A DNA stretch of 43,315 nucleotides from an uncultured Verrucomicrobiota bacterium (GCA_946610035.1 CAMOCC010000017.1:1-43315); one strand, 5' to 3'; shown: positions 1-8,567, numbered from the stretch's first letter. Program-made: numbers and translations. Notes: generated from the letters alone by a model not told the origin.

Positions 1-1102
1 CGTCCGCGAACATCGACGCCTTGTTGGTGAGGAGCCACATGAGGAGCATGCAGATCCCGTTGAGCGAGTCGTTCTCCGTCGCGAGGATCTGCGGCATCTT
101 CTTTCCGTTCCAGTCGAACGACGTGTTGCACATCACCTCCGCGACGTCTCCGTTCGGCCAGTGGTCCGTCCACTGGCGCTGCCCCTGGAATCCGCCTGCG
201 ATCGCGTTCCTGCCGACCGCCTCTTCGCCGAAGCCAATCTCCTTGAGCTTGGGGTTGCCGGCCATCATGTCGCGGACGATGATCGCCATCTTCGCGATGA
301 ACTCCCAGTCCTTGTCCTTCGCCTCGCGCGACTTCTGGATCTTGGGCGGATTGTAGTCCTTCCCTTCCTTGAGGTTCTTCTTCATCCACGCAAGGGCCTT
401 CTTGTACTCATCCTTGTCGTAGATGCCCTCCTCGATGCGGCGGAGGATCTCGCACTCGTCCATGTTCTCCGGCGCGATGCCGAGGTAGTCCTGCATGAAG
501 TTGACGTCGACGAACGAACCCGCGATGCCCATCGCGGAAGTGCCGATGGAGAGATAGCTCTTGCCCTTCATCATCGCGACGGCGAGACCCGCCTTCGCGA
601 AGCGGAGGATCTTCTCGGCGACGTCGGCGGGGATCTTGTCGGACTCGTCGCGGTTCTGCACCTCGTGTCCGTAGATGCCGTACGCCGGCATCCCGCGCTG
701 CGCGTAGCCCGCGAGCATGCACGCGAGATAGACGGCTCCCGGGCGCTCCGTTCCGTTGAAGCCCCAGACCGCCTTGGGCATGACGGGGTCGAGGTCCATC
801 GTCTCCGTTCCGTAGCACCAGCACGGCGTCACGGAAAGCGAAACGCCGACGTTGTTCGCGGCGAACTTGTTCGCGCACTGCGCGGCCTCGAACCTGCCGC
901 CGATCGTCGTGTCGGCGATGACGCACTCGACCTTCGAGCCGTCGGGATACCTGAGGTTGTCGGAGATCAGCTTCGCGGCGGCCTTCGCCATCGCCATCGA
1001 CTGGTCCTCGAGCGATTCCCTGACGCCGCGCCTGCGACCATCGATGATCGGGCGAATGCCCACCTTGGGGAACGGGTTGTGGGTAAATACTGTCTGGTTC
1101 AT
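1..1102 (-). CDS. fucI: L-fucose isomerase, C-terminal part beyond window edge
   Basis: Cytoplasmic isomerase converting L-fucose to L-fuculose, the first step of fucose catabolism. The 367 residues visible match the N-terminal part of E. coli FucI (about 590 aa) nearly end to end: [20 protein letters not shown] near the start, then [68 protein letters not shown] and ATENDSLNG. The last two blocks carry the Glu and Asp that bind the catalytic manganese in the family; the metal-binding His lies outside the window. No stop codon is reached, so the gene runs off the left edge intact as far as visible. The ATG at 1102 follows GAAAGGACTCTGAA, a good ribosome binding site, and an extended -10 box lies about 40 bp upstream. 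Three fucosidase genes elsewhere in the window give it an obvious substrate source. Family assignment is firm. Confidence 0.97.
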   Translation of the reverse strand, partial: MNQTVFTHNPFPKVGIRPIIDGRRRGVRESLEDQSMAMAKAAAKLISDNLRYPDGSKVECVIADTTIGGRFEAAQCANKFAANNVGVSLSVTPCWCYGTETMDLDPVMPKAVWGFNGTERPGAVYLACMLAGYAQRGMPAYGIYGHEVQNRDESDKIPADVAEKILRFAKAGLAVAMMKGKSYLSIGTSAMGIAGSFVDVNFMQDYLGIAPENMDECEILRRIEEGIYDKDEYKKALAWMKKNLKEGKDYNPPKIQKSREAKDKDWEFIAKMAIIVRDMMAGNPKLKEIGFGEEAVGRNAIAGGFQGQRQWTDHWPNGDVAEVMCNTSFDWNGKKMPQILATENDSLNGICMLLMWLLTNKASMFAD

Positions 1103-1141
1103 TTCAGAGTCCTTTCGTTGCATGAGATTTCATCTGCGGCC

Positions 1142-1150
1142 ATTATACCA
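1142..1150 (-). promoter_or_regulatory. Extended -10 promoter box for fucI
   Basis: On the minus strand the sequence TGGTATAAT is a perfect TGn plus TATAAT extended -10 element. It lies 40 bp upstream of the fucI ATG, which predicts a leader of about 30 nt that contains the ribosome binding site. No good -35 hexamer stands at 16-18 bp, which is usual for extended -10 promoters. No operator is evident. Confidence 0.55.
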
Positions 1151-1215
1151 CAACGACAACGGCAATTTCTGCCTTTTCGTCCAGAAATTATCTGCTTTTT
1201 CGTCCTAACTTTTTT

Positions 1216-1257
1216 GGCGCGGCGAGACGCCCTCCCACTGTGGCGCGGCGAGACGCC
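1216..1257. repeat. Two direct copies of GGCGCGGCGAGACGCC
   Basis: The 16-mer is at 1216-1231 and again at 1242-1257, separated by CTCCCACTGT. The spacing and strong self-complementarity (GGCG against CGCC) are typical of REP-type intergenic repeats. Nothing nearby encodes a REP-associated transposase. Confidence 0.7.
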
Positions 1258-1541
1258 GCACCTCCTTGTGCTTCGCGACATACCCAAGCGTGTTGCCATG
1301 GGGTCCATAGTATTCTCCGGCGATCCAGCTCCTGCCGGGCTTTGCCGAGCTCTTCGACACCGACGACGGATAGCCGTTTCGGACGCGAAACGCCGAAAAC
1401 CACATCCCGAAACGCACTTTAGCCTTTATCCATGCGGACGCGGCGCATTTCCGCACTCAAAAAATGGGTAAACTCCAGTTCCGTGATTCCAGCGTCATGT
1501 TGATTATGCAATTGTGGAATTATGCAGTTAGCTATGAAAAC

Positions 1542-1613
1542 AAGTTGAAAGGTTGAAAAGTTGAAAGGACACTCCCCGCAAAGGGTTTTTTCAACTTTTC
1601 AACCTTTCAACTT
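1542..1613. repeat. Perfect 25-bp inverted repeat built of 8-mers
   Basis: Left arm 1542-1566 reads as the 8-mer-like words AAGTTGA, AAGGTTGA, AAAGTTGA; the right arm 1589-1613 is its exact reverse complement, with a 22-nt loop. An RNA from either strand would fold into a 25-bp stem. A T-run at 1586-1591 lies inside the loop/right arm rather than after the stem, so it is not a canonical terminator. Confidence 0.8.
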
Positions 1614-1776
1614 TTCAACTGGGATTCTTGTAGGGACACTCCCTGCAAGTACTCCCTGCAAGAGAAGTTTGGCCGTGGAGAAGTATAGAAATGCAGAAAA
1701 GATGGAGTTGAGAATGTTGTGGAATTATGGAATCAGCCATTATCCAATGAGGAATTGTTTCCGCCCGCCGATTCCG

Positions 1777-1829
1777 AATTGGAAATTGAAATTGGCAATG
1801 GCAATATTTTCACATTGGCAACATTTCAG
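1777..1829. repeat. TTGGCA/ACATT word repeat, signal-peptide-like
   Basis: A stretch made of AATTGGAAATTG, ATTGGCAATGGCAAT and CACATTGGCAACATTTC. It uses the same words, in nearly the same order, as the DNA that encodes the signal peptide of the fucosidase at 38577-40109. On the plus strand one frame reads NWKLKLAMAIF, against NWKLATLALAIMATF in that enzyme. It is intergenic here. Confidence 0.55.
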
Positions 1830-1887
1830 GGGGATGCGCTTCACTGACCAATTACTTCCATCGTCGCCTCCCAGCGGGCCGCGGAGG

Positions 1888-2901
1888 TCATTCACTCCGC
1901 TGTTTCATGCGAAGCACATACAGCCGCTCGTCGTCTGCGCCGCCGCCGTCTGAGACCATGATGAGAGTGCGGTCGCCGTTGTCCAACGTGAGCCCGGAGC
2001 ATATGCCCTCGTAGTTCGACGTGCCGGTATCCGCGCCGAACAGAAGCTTCTTGGCGATGGGGCGTTCCGCGTCGAATGTCGCGCCGAGTTCCGGCCGCAC
2101 GGCGTAGATACGAGACCGATACGCCGGATCGACCCCCTTCCTGCTGAGTTCGCGCTCAAGGACAAGAAGCGTCCCGTCCTCCAGCACGCACATGTCAGAC
2201 ACCCCCGAACGCATCCGCCGTGCATTCCCGCCGTCGATGGAATCCGTGAGATATGCCCATTCCCCGTCCGCAGCCCATGTCGCGCCGTCTCTGCGGCTCA
2301 GCCTCGTAAGGCGGACGACAGTGCCGTTCTTCGCATTTGAAGCGCTCCCGTCCCCGGAAAGAGCCTCTTCGTTCGCCGTCCAGAGGATTTCGCCGTCTGG
2401 CGACATGGCCAGCGCCTCAAGACCCCGGTTCCTGCGCCTTTTTCGCTGATGCTCGGGAATTCGTACCTCTCCAGTGCATTCGCCAGAAACGGGATTTATT
2501 TCGCGAATCGTCTGCGCGTTCTCGTCCGTCACGAACACGGATCTGCCCTTCGGGTTCCAGGCGATGCCTTCGTTGTCCCCGCCCACCCGTACATTCCCGC
2601 CGATGACGCAGTTCGTGATCGCGCCCGTCGCCCGGTCGATGCCGATTTGCATAGGCCAAACACCGCTGCCGTCGTCGCAGATGGCATAGTAGCTGTCGCC
2701 GTCCACGTATGTTATGCCGCTCAGCTCCTCTGGAACGCGGGGTCGGACGAACTCGCCTATCGGGGAAAGACTCGGCAATCCGCGCACGTCCATCGTCGCC
2801 TCCCACTGCGCAGCGGGCCAAAGCGCCCAGACCACAGCGGACACCACCACGACAGACACGACGCCAGCGACTGTGAATGTCAACTGTTTGGTTCGCTTCA
2901 T
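1888..2901 (-). CDS. Phytase-esterase-like beta-propeller protein, membrane anchored or secreted
   Basis: A 337-residue protein with an N-terminal hydrophobic segment (about residues 7-29, VAGVVSVVVVSAVVWAL) that acts as signal anchor or uncleaved signal peptide. The rest is a six-bladed-propeller-type fold recognisable from ELSGITYVDGDSYYAICDDG, DNEGIAWNPKGRSVFVTDE, NRGLEALAMSPDGEILWTAN and SNYEGICSGLTL. This is the pattern of the esterase-like activity of phytase family (PF13449). Substrates of that family are poorly known, so the reaction cannot be assigned. The start at 2901 was chosen because GGAAGGGAG lies about 7 nt upstream; an in-frame ATG 11 codons earlier lacks such a site. It stands alone, 667 bp downstream of the operon end, with its own probable promoter near 3100. 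Confidence 0.7.
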   Translation of the reverse strand: MKRTKQLTFTVAGVVSVVVVSAVVWALWPAAQWEATMDVRGLPSLSPIGEFVRPRVPEELSGITYVDGDSYYAICDDGSGVWPMQIGIDRATGAITNCVIGGNVRVGGDNEGIAWNPKGRSVFVTDENAQTIREINPVSGECTGEVRIPEHQRKRRRNRGLEALAMSPDGEILWTANEEALSGDGSASNAKNGTVVRLTRLSRRDGATWAADGEWAYLTDSIDGGNARRMRSGVSDMCVLEDGTLLVLERELSRKGVDPAYRSRIYAVRPELGATFDAERPIAKKLLFGADTGTSNYEGICSGLTLDNGDRTLIMVSDGGGADDERLYVLRMKQRSE

Positions 2902-3096
2902 CTTCAGTCTCCCTTCCACACTTGTCAACTTCACACTTTCTTACGGGCAGGCCAATGTCAAAAGCAGAAACGATCCCCTGGCGTTTCGAGAACGCCTTTT
3001 GCAGGCCGGACCTGCCTTCGATCTGCGATGTACGGTATCGCCTGTCATATCGTTTTGTTTTGCGGCCCTGGGATGTCCATTGCGGGATTTGTCTGC

Positions 3097-3126
3097 ATTA
3101 TACAACATTCCGCAATTGCGCATCAA
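3097..3126 (-). promoter_or_regulatory. Probable sigma70 promoter for the phytase-esterase-like gene
   Basis: Reading the minus strand, TTGATG (3121-3126) and TATAAT (3097-3102) are separated by 18 bp. The start codon at 2901 is about 190 nt downstream, so the leader would be long. I see no obvious riboswitch fold in it by eye. Confidence 0.45.
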
Positions 3127-3344
3127 TGGAATTTTTAGAATTTTTCTTTGGTGGCACCCTTATCCCGGCGCATTTGGACTTACGCGGGGCAGCGCGCATC
3201 TCTAACTGGACAGCCTTTTTGCGATGCAGCACAAAACACCCGATTTGACGCGCCTCGGAAGAAGATTTCACCCGCATCGCAGATTGCGGCGAGGCAGTTG
3301 GATCGCTCTTGCCTCCCGCATAGGCCTCGGGAAGGACCATGGGC

Positions 3345-3407
3345 GCGGAGCGACGGACCCCCTTGATAGCAACTGCTCAGTTACTCCAGGGGGTTGCGTC
3401 GCTCCGC
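3345..3407. repeat. 63-bp hairpin repeat, full copy
   Basis: Arms GCGGAGCGACGGACCCCC (from 3345) and its imperfect complement ending GCGTCGCTCCGC at 3407 flank a loop of about 21 nt. The first 34 nt (3345-3378) recur without mismatch at 42337-42370. This marks a dispersed family rather than a local hairpin. Confidence 0.75.
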
Positions 3408-3510
3408 CGACGCAACAAAAAGGGCGTGTCGCAGTCGACTTCCAAGTCACTCCCATTCGCTTCCTCGCGCGCTCCCGATTAATTGATTCAATGCGAGAGC
3501 TGCGAATGAA

Positions 3511-3523
3511 GGGGACTGTCCCC
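3511..3523. repeat. GGGGACTGTCCCC palindrome
   Basis: A 13-bp perfect palindrome around a central base, lying 46 bp beyond the last codon of the transporter gene. It is a common core of REP-like elements in many bacteria; only one copy is seen here. Confidence 0.4.
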
Positions 3524-3568
3524 GTGTGGCTACTGCCGTTGCTTTCATCGTCTCGTCTCCTTATTGTT

Positions 3569-4831
3569 TCAGCGCGAATACCCGTCGGCCCTGGCGGACC
3601 AGGCGCAGAGGAAAAGGGCCATGCCGACAATGGCGAAGAACGCGATGGCGCAGAGGGCCACGCCCCATCCGAACGTTTCCTTTATAAAAGCGATGCCGAT
3701 GCCGGAAACCGTAGTGGAAAGATAGCCCATGATTCCGGCAAACCCCGTAGCAAGCGCTGCAGCCTCCTTCGTCGCCTGGTTCGCGACAATGATTCCGGTC
3801 AACGCCTGCGGGCCGTAGATGCAGAATCCCGCCCCCATCAGGAGAAGCGTCGCCTGCCACGCCGGCGCACCTTCGGGAAGGAGCCAGAAGCCGAACGCGA
3901 ACACCGCCGCAAAGAGCATGAAAAACACCCCGGTACGGCACCCGCGCCCCTTGAACACCTTGTCCGTCACCCAGCCGGCGCATATCGTGCCGACGACAGC
4001 CGCGAGCTCGAACGCGATAATCATTAGACCTCCCTTGGCCACTGGAATGCCCTTCATCTGCTTGAGGAACGTCGGCCCCCAGTCGAGGAACCCGAACCGG
4101 ACGACATACACGAAGAAGTTGGCGAGAGCCACGAGCCATATCACCCTGTTGCCGAACACGAGGCGGCGGCGCTCCGCCGCGGAAAAGCTCCCCGAAACGC
4201 CCTTGGCGGCAGATTCCAGTTCCAACGGAGGCAGACCAGCCTCGACGGGCGTCTCTTTCACGCATAGGAAGGTGAAGACAGCCGCCACCACCGCGAGCGC
4301 GGCGGGAACCCAGAAGCACCAGCGCCAGCCAAAGCCGAGCGCGAACAGCGCGGAGCAAAGCCCGAGCGCCAGCACCGCGCCCACACTGTGCGATGCATTC
4401 CACACCGACATCTTCGTCGCGAGTTCCTTCGGGTGTATCCAGTGCGCGAGCATCTTCGCGCACGGCGGGAAGCCCATGCCCTGCGCCCAGCCGTTCAGTA
4501 TCCAGAAGATCGCGAAGAACAGCGTCAGGCTGGAACACCCGAAAAAGAAGTTTGTCGCGGCGGAAATCGCAAGGCCGATTGCCATGAAGATGCGTCCGTT
4601 GAGCCTGTCGGCCCAGAATCCGTTGATGAAACGGCTGAGTCCGTAGAGGACCCCGTGGACCGTCATGATGATTCCGAGCGCGTAGGTGGAAATGACGCCC
4701 TCCTCCAGCATGGCAGGCTGCGCCATCGACAGGTTCTTCCTCGCGATGTAGAAGAACGCATACGAGATCGCGCTGAACGCGATGAAACGCCACTGGGCCT
4801 TGGTGAACTTTTCCTTGATTTCCGCAGTCAT
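3569..4831 (-). CDS. OPA-family transporter (GlpT/UhpT type), probable glycerol-phosphate:phosphate antiporter
   Basis: A 420-residue, 12-helix major facilitator protein of the organophosphate:phosphate antiporter family. Family marks are the opening FTKAQWRFIAFSAISYAFFY with the arginine-bearing IARKNLS loop, GLSRFINGFWADRLNGR after the third helix, WILNGWAQGMGFPPCAKML, the charged central loop around residue 215, and WGPTFLKQMKGIPVAKGG in the second half. Family members swap inorganic phosphate for glycerol 3-phosphate, hexose phosphates or related esters. Its place at the end of an operon carrying glycerol-1-phosphate and glycerol-3-phosphate dehydrogenases makes glycerol phosphate the likeliest cargo; that is inferred from context. 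The ATG at 4831 follows AAGGAGAAAAGAAA. It starts 13 bp after the phosphatase gene. It is the only transporter in the window. Confidence 0.85.
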   Translation of the reverse strand: MTAEIKEKFTKAQWRFIAFSAISYAFFYIARKNLSMAQPAMLEEGVISTYALGIIMTVHGVLYGLSRFINGFWADRLNGRIFMAIGLAISAATNFFFGCSSLTLFFAIFWILNGWAQGMGFPPCAKMLAHWIHPKELATKMSVWNASHSVGAVLALGLCSALFALGFGWRWCFWVPAALAVVAAVFTFLCVKETPVEAGLPPLELESAAKGVSGSFSAAERRRLVFGNRVIWLVALANFFVYVVRFGFLDWGPTFLKQMKGIPVAKGGLMIIAFELAAVVGTICAGWVTDKVFKGRGCRTGVFFMLFAAVFAFGFWLLPEGAPAWQATLLLMGAGFCIYGPQALTGIIVANQATKEAAALATGFAGIMGYLSTTVSGIGIAFIKETFGWGVALCAIAFFAIVGMALFLCAWSARADGYSR

Positions 4832-4844
4832 TTTCTTTTCTCCT

Positions 4845-5696
4845 TCATTTGCCTGACGATTCCACCTTGTCGAAAGTCTCGACGACGATCGAAGGCGGCG
4901 AACCTGGATATCTTGCCAAATCTTCACGCGTTGTCTCGCCGGAAAGAACGCACACGAAATCGACATGCGCGTTGTCCGCGATTGCCTTGTCGGTGTAGAG
5001 CCTGTCCCCGACGACCGCAATCTCCTCCGGCGCGAATTCGGCGAGGACGGGCGAGAGGAGCGTGGGCGACGGCTTGCCGAAAACGTGGCTAGGCTTCATA
5101 CCGTTCGTCGTCTCGAGAAGCTTCAGCATGCCACCGACATCCGGTATCGGACCGCATTCCGACGGACAGCAGTTGTCGGGATGCGTCGCGACGAAATCGA
5201 CAGGCGTCCGGTTCTTAGTGCGGATCGGGCACATCGGGCCGGGCGGCTCGTTCCGCATGTTCCATAGCTCCGTCGCCCTGGCGAGCTTGTCGTACGTCAG
5301 TTCCTTGTCATAGGTGAGCGCGATAAGCTCGTTGCGCTCCGGGTCGTAGTCGAGCGTCACGCCCGCATCGGCGAGGCGTTCAGCCAGGTGCGCCTTCACC
5401 TTTTCGGTCGCGATCAGGTAGACGGACCTGTACCCCTTCTCGCGGATATACGACTCGAGCGTGATGAGCGGGGTCAGGATCTGCTCCGGCACGACAGGTA
5501 TGCTCGCACCGGCGATCTTCTTCATGTACTCGGACGGGCATTTCGAGGTGTTGTTCGTCAGGTAGAAGAACCTGAACCGTCCGCTGTTCGTGCTGTCGAT
5601 GACGAACTTCACGGCGGACGGTATCGGGTTCGGCCCCATGAAGAGCGTCCCGTCGAGGTCGCACACAAACCCCTTTTTCTTTTTTAAGTCAAACAT
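4845..5696 (-). CDS. HAD phosphatase, NagD/AraL subfamily
   Basis: A 283-residue cytoplasmic haloacid dehalogenase-type phosphatase. Motif I is DLDGTLFMG (nucleophile Asp13, acid/base Asp15), motif II FYLTNNTS, the motif III lysine lies in VFGKPSPTLL, and motif IV is VGDRLYTDKAIADNAHVD. The C2 cap of the NagD type fits the middle region. Relatives dephosphorylate sugar phosphates, glycerol phosphates, p-nitrophenyl phosphate or nucleotides; B. subtilis AraL belongs here and is encoded next to AraM, as in this operon. A role in removing excess phospho-sugar or glycerol phosphate is inferred. The start at 5696 (MFDLKK) was chosen because AAGGA is 7 nt upstream; the ATG two codons earlier is too close to it. 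It follows the DUF1667 gene by 10 bp. Confidence 0.85.
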   Translation of the reverse strand: MFDLKKKKGFVCDLDGTLFMGPNPIPSAVKFVIDSTNSGRFRFFYLTNNTSKCPSEYMKKIAGASIPVVPEQILTPLITLESYIREKGYRSVYLIATEKVKAHLAERLADAGVTLDYDPERNELIALTYDKELTYDKLARATELWNMRNEPPGPMCPIRTKNRTPVDFVATHPDNCCPSECGPIPDVGGMLKLLETTNGMKPSHVFGKPSPTLLSPVLAEFAPEEIAVVGDRLYTDKAIADNAHVDFVCVLSGETTREDLARYPGSPPSIVVETFDKVESSGK

Positions 5697-5706
5697 ATCC
5701 ATATCC

Positions 5707-6051
5707 TTACATATTCGCCGTCGCAACCACGTCAACGCCCGTCTCGGCGACATCCGGGATGATGACATCGCCGATTTTAACGGGCAGCTGCACCGTCGTC
5801 TGATGCAGGGCGAAGAGCACGGCGTCGATCCGGCCCTTCGGAATGGCCGTCCGGGTCTTGACCGGGAGGGGCTTGCGCATTCCGGCTACGCGCACGAGTC
5901 CAGTGACCATACGCGTCGGGTTCACGATTTCGCTCTTTGCATACGCCTCGCCGCGCGGGCAGGCGTTGCCGGAAACGGACACATCGCCATTATCGCGTTT
6001 CTCGACATCCATCTCGCATCCGCGCGGGCAATTTATGCAAATCATTTTCAT
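5707..6051 (-). CDS. DUF1667 iron-sulphur-type protein of the glycerol-3-phosphate dehydrogenase module
   Basis: A 114-residue protein with an N-terminal cysteine cluster, MICINCPRGCEM (Cys5, Cys8, Cys12) and GNACPRGEAYA (Cys31), followed by NPTRMVTGLVRV and a C-terminal part typical of PF07892. In many anaerobes this small protein is encoded immediately after a GlpA-like dehydrogenase and an FAD/NAD oxidoreductase, and is thought to carry an Fe-S centre for electron transfer. Here the same order holds, but the first two are fused (6048-8567). The ATG overlaps the stop of that gene (ATGA), so translation is probably coupled. The four cysteines are all present. Confidence 0.85.
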   Translation of the reverse strand: MKMICINCPRGCEMDVEKRDNGDVSVSGNACPRGEAYAKSEIVNPTRMVTGLVRVAGMRKPLPVKTRTAIPKGRIDAVLFALHQTTVQLPVKIGDVIIPDVAETGVDVVATANM

Positions 6052-8567
6052 AACCGAACCTCCTTTGCGTATTTCGCGGCGCTGCGGCCGGCGATTTCCG
6101 AATCGCGGCTAACCCAATCCACAAGATCGTAAACCCTCACGACATTGCCGCCGGCAAAGATTCCCGGAACGCTCGTCGCCATCGTCTTGGGATCGACCTT
6201 CGGCCCGCGCGTCTTCGGAACCATCTCCACGCCTGCTTTTTTCGTGAGCTCGTTCTCCGGGATGAGACCGCAGGAGAGGACGAGCGTATCGCAGTCGAAG
6301 TGCATTTCCGTGCCGGGGATGGGCTTGAGGTTGTCATCGACCTTCGCGACCTTGACGCCCGTGACATGCTCGCGCCCCTCGACATCCGTGACGGTGTGCG
6401 AGAGAAGGAGCGGGATGTCGTAGTCGTTGAGGCACTGGACAACGTTGCGCATGAGGCCAGACGACTTCTTCATTATCTCGACGCATGCGAGCACTTTCGC
6501 GCCGGAGAACGTGAGCCGGCGCGCCATGATAAGCCCGATGTCGCCCGAGCCGAGGATTACGACGCGCCGCCCAGGCATTATGCCGTCCATATTGACGAGC
6601 CGCTGCACGGTGCCGGCGGTATATACGCCCGCCGGTCGCGTCCCTGGAGTCATGAGTGCGCCGCGAGGCCTTTCGCGACAGCCCATCGCAAGCACCACCG
6701 AGCGCGTCTTGTATATCTTGAGCCCGCCGCGCGGCGACATCGCCGTTACTCTCGCGCCGCCATCGGGCTGCGGCTGGACATCCAGAACCATCGTGCCGCA
6801 CACGACTGGAATGCCGAGCGATGCCGCTTTGTCGACGAACCGCTGCGCGTATTCGGGGCCCGTGAGCTCTTCCTTGAAACGATGGAGGCCAAAGCCATTG
6901 TGGATGCACTGCTGGAGGATGCCGCCCGGCGCGTCGTCGCGCTCGATGACCAGCACATTCCCATCCGTTCCCCGTTCCCCGTTACCCGTTCCCCGCAACG
7001 TCTCCTTCGCGGCACATGCGGCGGCGAGTCCCGCCGGACCCGCGCCCACGACCAATACATCCAAGAACCCGTTCCCCGTTCCCTGTTCCCCGTTCCCTGC
7101 CGCCTGCGCCTTTAGCGCAAGCGGCGCTGTCTTGCGCGAAAGCAGGAACGCCTCAGGGGGCAGGCCGAGTTCGGATCCGAGGATTTCAATCAGGCGCGGC
7201 GTGCAGAAGCCGCCCTGGCAGCGTCCCATGCCGCTGCGGGTGCGGCGCTTGATGCCGTCGAGCGTCCTCGCGCCTACCCTGGCGCGGATGGACGCGCGTA
7301 TCTCGCCCTCCGTTATCTCCTCGCACCGGCATACGACGCGGCCGAACGAAGGATCGCGTTCCACCAGGGCGGCGAGTTCCTCGGGCGGCATTTCGCGCGT
7401 CTTCGGCCACCAAGACACATCCTTCGATATGAGGGAGGGATTCTTTCGCGAGACCTTCAGGAACGCCGCGACTTCCTCCGCGAGGGATACGCCTATCGCA
7501 GGTGCGCTCGTGAGCCCCGGCGACTCCACGCCGAGAGCATTGAAAAAGCCTGGCGCTCCCGACGCCTCGCCAATCACAAAATCCCCTTGCGTCGTTTCGT
7601 GCGCGCGCATGCCGGAAAACTCCGCAATCACCTTGCCGAGCGGCAGCCCCGGCCATGTGCGGCGCGCGCCGGCCTTGACCTTTTCAAGTCCCGCGTATGT
7701 AGTAGCCTTGTCCTCCTTGTCGGCGACATCCTCCGCCGTGGGGCCGACTATCACCGTGCCATCGACTGTGGGCGATACGAGGATGCCCTTGCCCATCTTG
7801 CCGGGGCACTGGAACATCGTCGAAGAAAACGCGCCGTCCTCGTCGCGGTCGAGCATCAGATATTCGCCGCGCCGCGCCGTTATCGAGTATTTCACCGGCG
7901 CGATGAGATTGTTTATCTCATCCGAGTGGCAGCCGGCGCAGTTCACGACTGCGCGGGCGATAAACTCGCGCCCGTCTTCACAGACTACGCAATACGGAAA
8001 CGGCGCGTCGCATGGCGCGTCGCCCCTCGGCACGGCGCGCGAAATAGAGACGACTTTCGCGTCGAAGAAAAACTCCGCACCGTTGGCGGCTGCATTCTCC
8101 GCATAGCGGAACGTGAGTTCGTACGGACAGCATATCCCGCCGGTCGGCGCCCACAATGCCGCCGTCGCCTCAGGCGAGACGTTCGGTTCGCGGCGGCGAA
8201 GCTCCTCCTGCGTGATGATTTCCGTCGGCACGCCATTTGCTTCGCCGCGGGATTTGAGTTCGGCTAGCGTCTTCTCGTCGTCCTCCCCAAACGCAAGCAC
8301 CAGCGAGCCGTTGCGCCGGAACGGCACTTTCAGTTCGCGGCAGACGTCCTCGAACATGCGGTTGCCTAGGACGTTGAACTTCGCCTTGTTCGTGCCCGGC
8401 TGCGCGTCGAATCCCGCATGCACGATGGCGCTGTTCGCCTTGGATGCGCCTTCCGCGACATCGCTCCCGGCTTCGAGAACGACGACATTCAGGTTCCAGC
8501 GCGTCAGCTCGCGCGCCACCGCGCACCCGACCACACCCGCGCCAATGACTGCGACGTCCGTTTTCAT
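6048..8567 (-). CDS. Fused GlpA-type FAD dehydrogenase and FAD/NAD(P) oxidoreductase
   Basis: An 839-residue fusion. Residues 1-370 are a DAO-type flavoprotein (GAGVVG at 9-14, then ASKANSAIVHAGFD) as in anaerobic glycerol-3-phosphate dehydrogenase GlpA, which oxidises glycerol 3-phosphate to dihydroxyacetone phosphate. Residues 410-465 form a BFD-like [2Fe-2S] domain (CRCEE, Cys413/415; GRCQGGFC, Cys450/455). Residues 502-839 are a pyridine nucleotide-disulphide-type oxidoreductase (GAGPAG at 508-513, second dinucleotide site GSGDIG, C-terminal FAGGNVVR). In anaerobes the two halves are normally separate genes beside DUF1667. The junction (AGNGEQGTGNGF, 490-501) and a loop after the first helix of the second half (GTGNGERGTDGN) are both encoded by 7-bp repeats. 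Start 8567 follows GGGAGGTGAA; its ATG overlaps the dehydrogenase stop upstream. Confidence 0.88.
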   Translation of the reverse strand: MKTDVAVIGAGVVGCAVARELTRWNLNVVVLEAGSDVAEGASKANSAIVHAGFDAQPGTNKAKFNVLGNRMFEDVCRELKVPFRRNGSLVLAFGEDDEKTLAELKSRGEANGVPTEIITQEELRRREPNVSPEATAALWAPTGGICCPYELTFRYAENAAANGAEFFFDAKVVSISRAVPRGDAPCDAPFPYCVVCEDGREFIARAVVNCAGCHSDEINNLIAPVKYSITARRGEYLMLDRDEDGAFSSTMFQCPGKMGKGILVSPTVDGTVIVGPTAEDVADKEDKATTYAGLEKVKAGARRTWPGLPLGKVIAEFSGMRAHETTQGDFVIGEASGAPGFFNALGVESPGLTSAPAIGVSLAEEVAAFLKVSRKNPSLISKDVSWWPKTREMPPEELAALVERDPSFGRVVCRCEEITEGEIRASIRARVGARTLDGIKRRTRSGMGRCQGGFCTPRLIEILGSELGLPPEAFLLSRKTAPLALKAQAAGNGEQGTGNGFLDVLVVGAGPAGLAAACAAKETLRGTGNGERGTDGNVLVIERDDAPGGILQQCIHNGFGLHRFKEELTGPEYAQRFVDKAASLGIPVVCGTMVLDVQPQPDGGARVTAMSPRGGLKIYKTRSVVLAMGCRERPRGALMTPGTRPAGVYTAGTVQRLVNMDGIMPGRRVVILGSGDIGLIMARRLTFSGAKVLACVEIMKKSSGLMRNVVQCLNDYDIPLLLSHTVTDVEGREHVTGVKVAKVDDNLKPIPGTEMHFDCDTLVLSCGLIPENELTKKAGVEMVPKTRGPKVDPKTMATSVPGIFAGGNVVRVYDLVDWVSRDSEIAGRSAAKYAKEVRL
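6965..6999. repeat. 7-bp tandem repeat inside the FAD oxidoreductase half
   Basis: Five heptads on the plus strand: CCGTTCC, CCGTTCC, CCGTTAC, CCGTTCC, CCGCAAC. On the coding strand it supplies a Gly/Thr/Asn/Glu/Arg loop between the first helix and second strand of the FAD-binding fold. Confidence 0.85.
7068..7100. repeat. 7-bp tandem repeat at the domain junction of the fusion
   Basis: Four full heptads plus a partial: CCCGTTC, CCCGTTC, CCTGTTC, CCCGTTC, CCTGC. It encodes the GNGEQGTGNG linker exactly between the Fe-S domain half and the second flavoprotein half. Confidence 0.85.

Larger units (their letters stand above)
1103..1887. other. 785-bp gap without a confident gene; repeat-rich
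   Basis: Holds the fucI promoter, a paired 16-bp repeat (1216-1257), a perfect 25-bp inverted repeat (1542-1613), direct copies of GGACACTCCCYGCAA at about 1567 and 1635, two copies of TTGTGGAATTATG, and a TTGGCA-word repeat (1777-1829). A minus-strand reading frame of 83 codons (1205-1456) ends inside the 16-bp repeats; I do not recognise its product and regard it as a remnant or chance frame. Confidence 0.6.
2902..3568. other. 667-bp gap: promoter and hairpin repeats, no gene
   Basis: Contains the promoter at 3097-3126, the 63-bp hairpin repeat at 3345-3407, a 27-bp motif at 3416-3442 that recurs at 42230-42256, and a GGGGACTGTCCCC palindrome at 3511-3523. Open frames here are short and follow the repeats. 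It lies directly downstream of the last gene of the long operon. Confidence 0.6.

Noticed and set aside
1205-1456. 83-codon minus-strand gene upstream of the 16-bp repeats
   Set aside because: Product not recognised and its tail is the repeat itself; insufficient support to call a gene.
161-1471. 436-codon plus-strand frame opposite fucI
   Set aside because: fucI matches its family almost residue by residue; the plus frame is low-complexity.
2902-3096. Riboswitch in the long leader of the phytase-esterase-like gene
   Set aside because: No conserved riboswitch core or expression platform recognised by eye.
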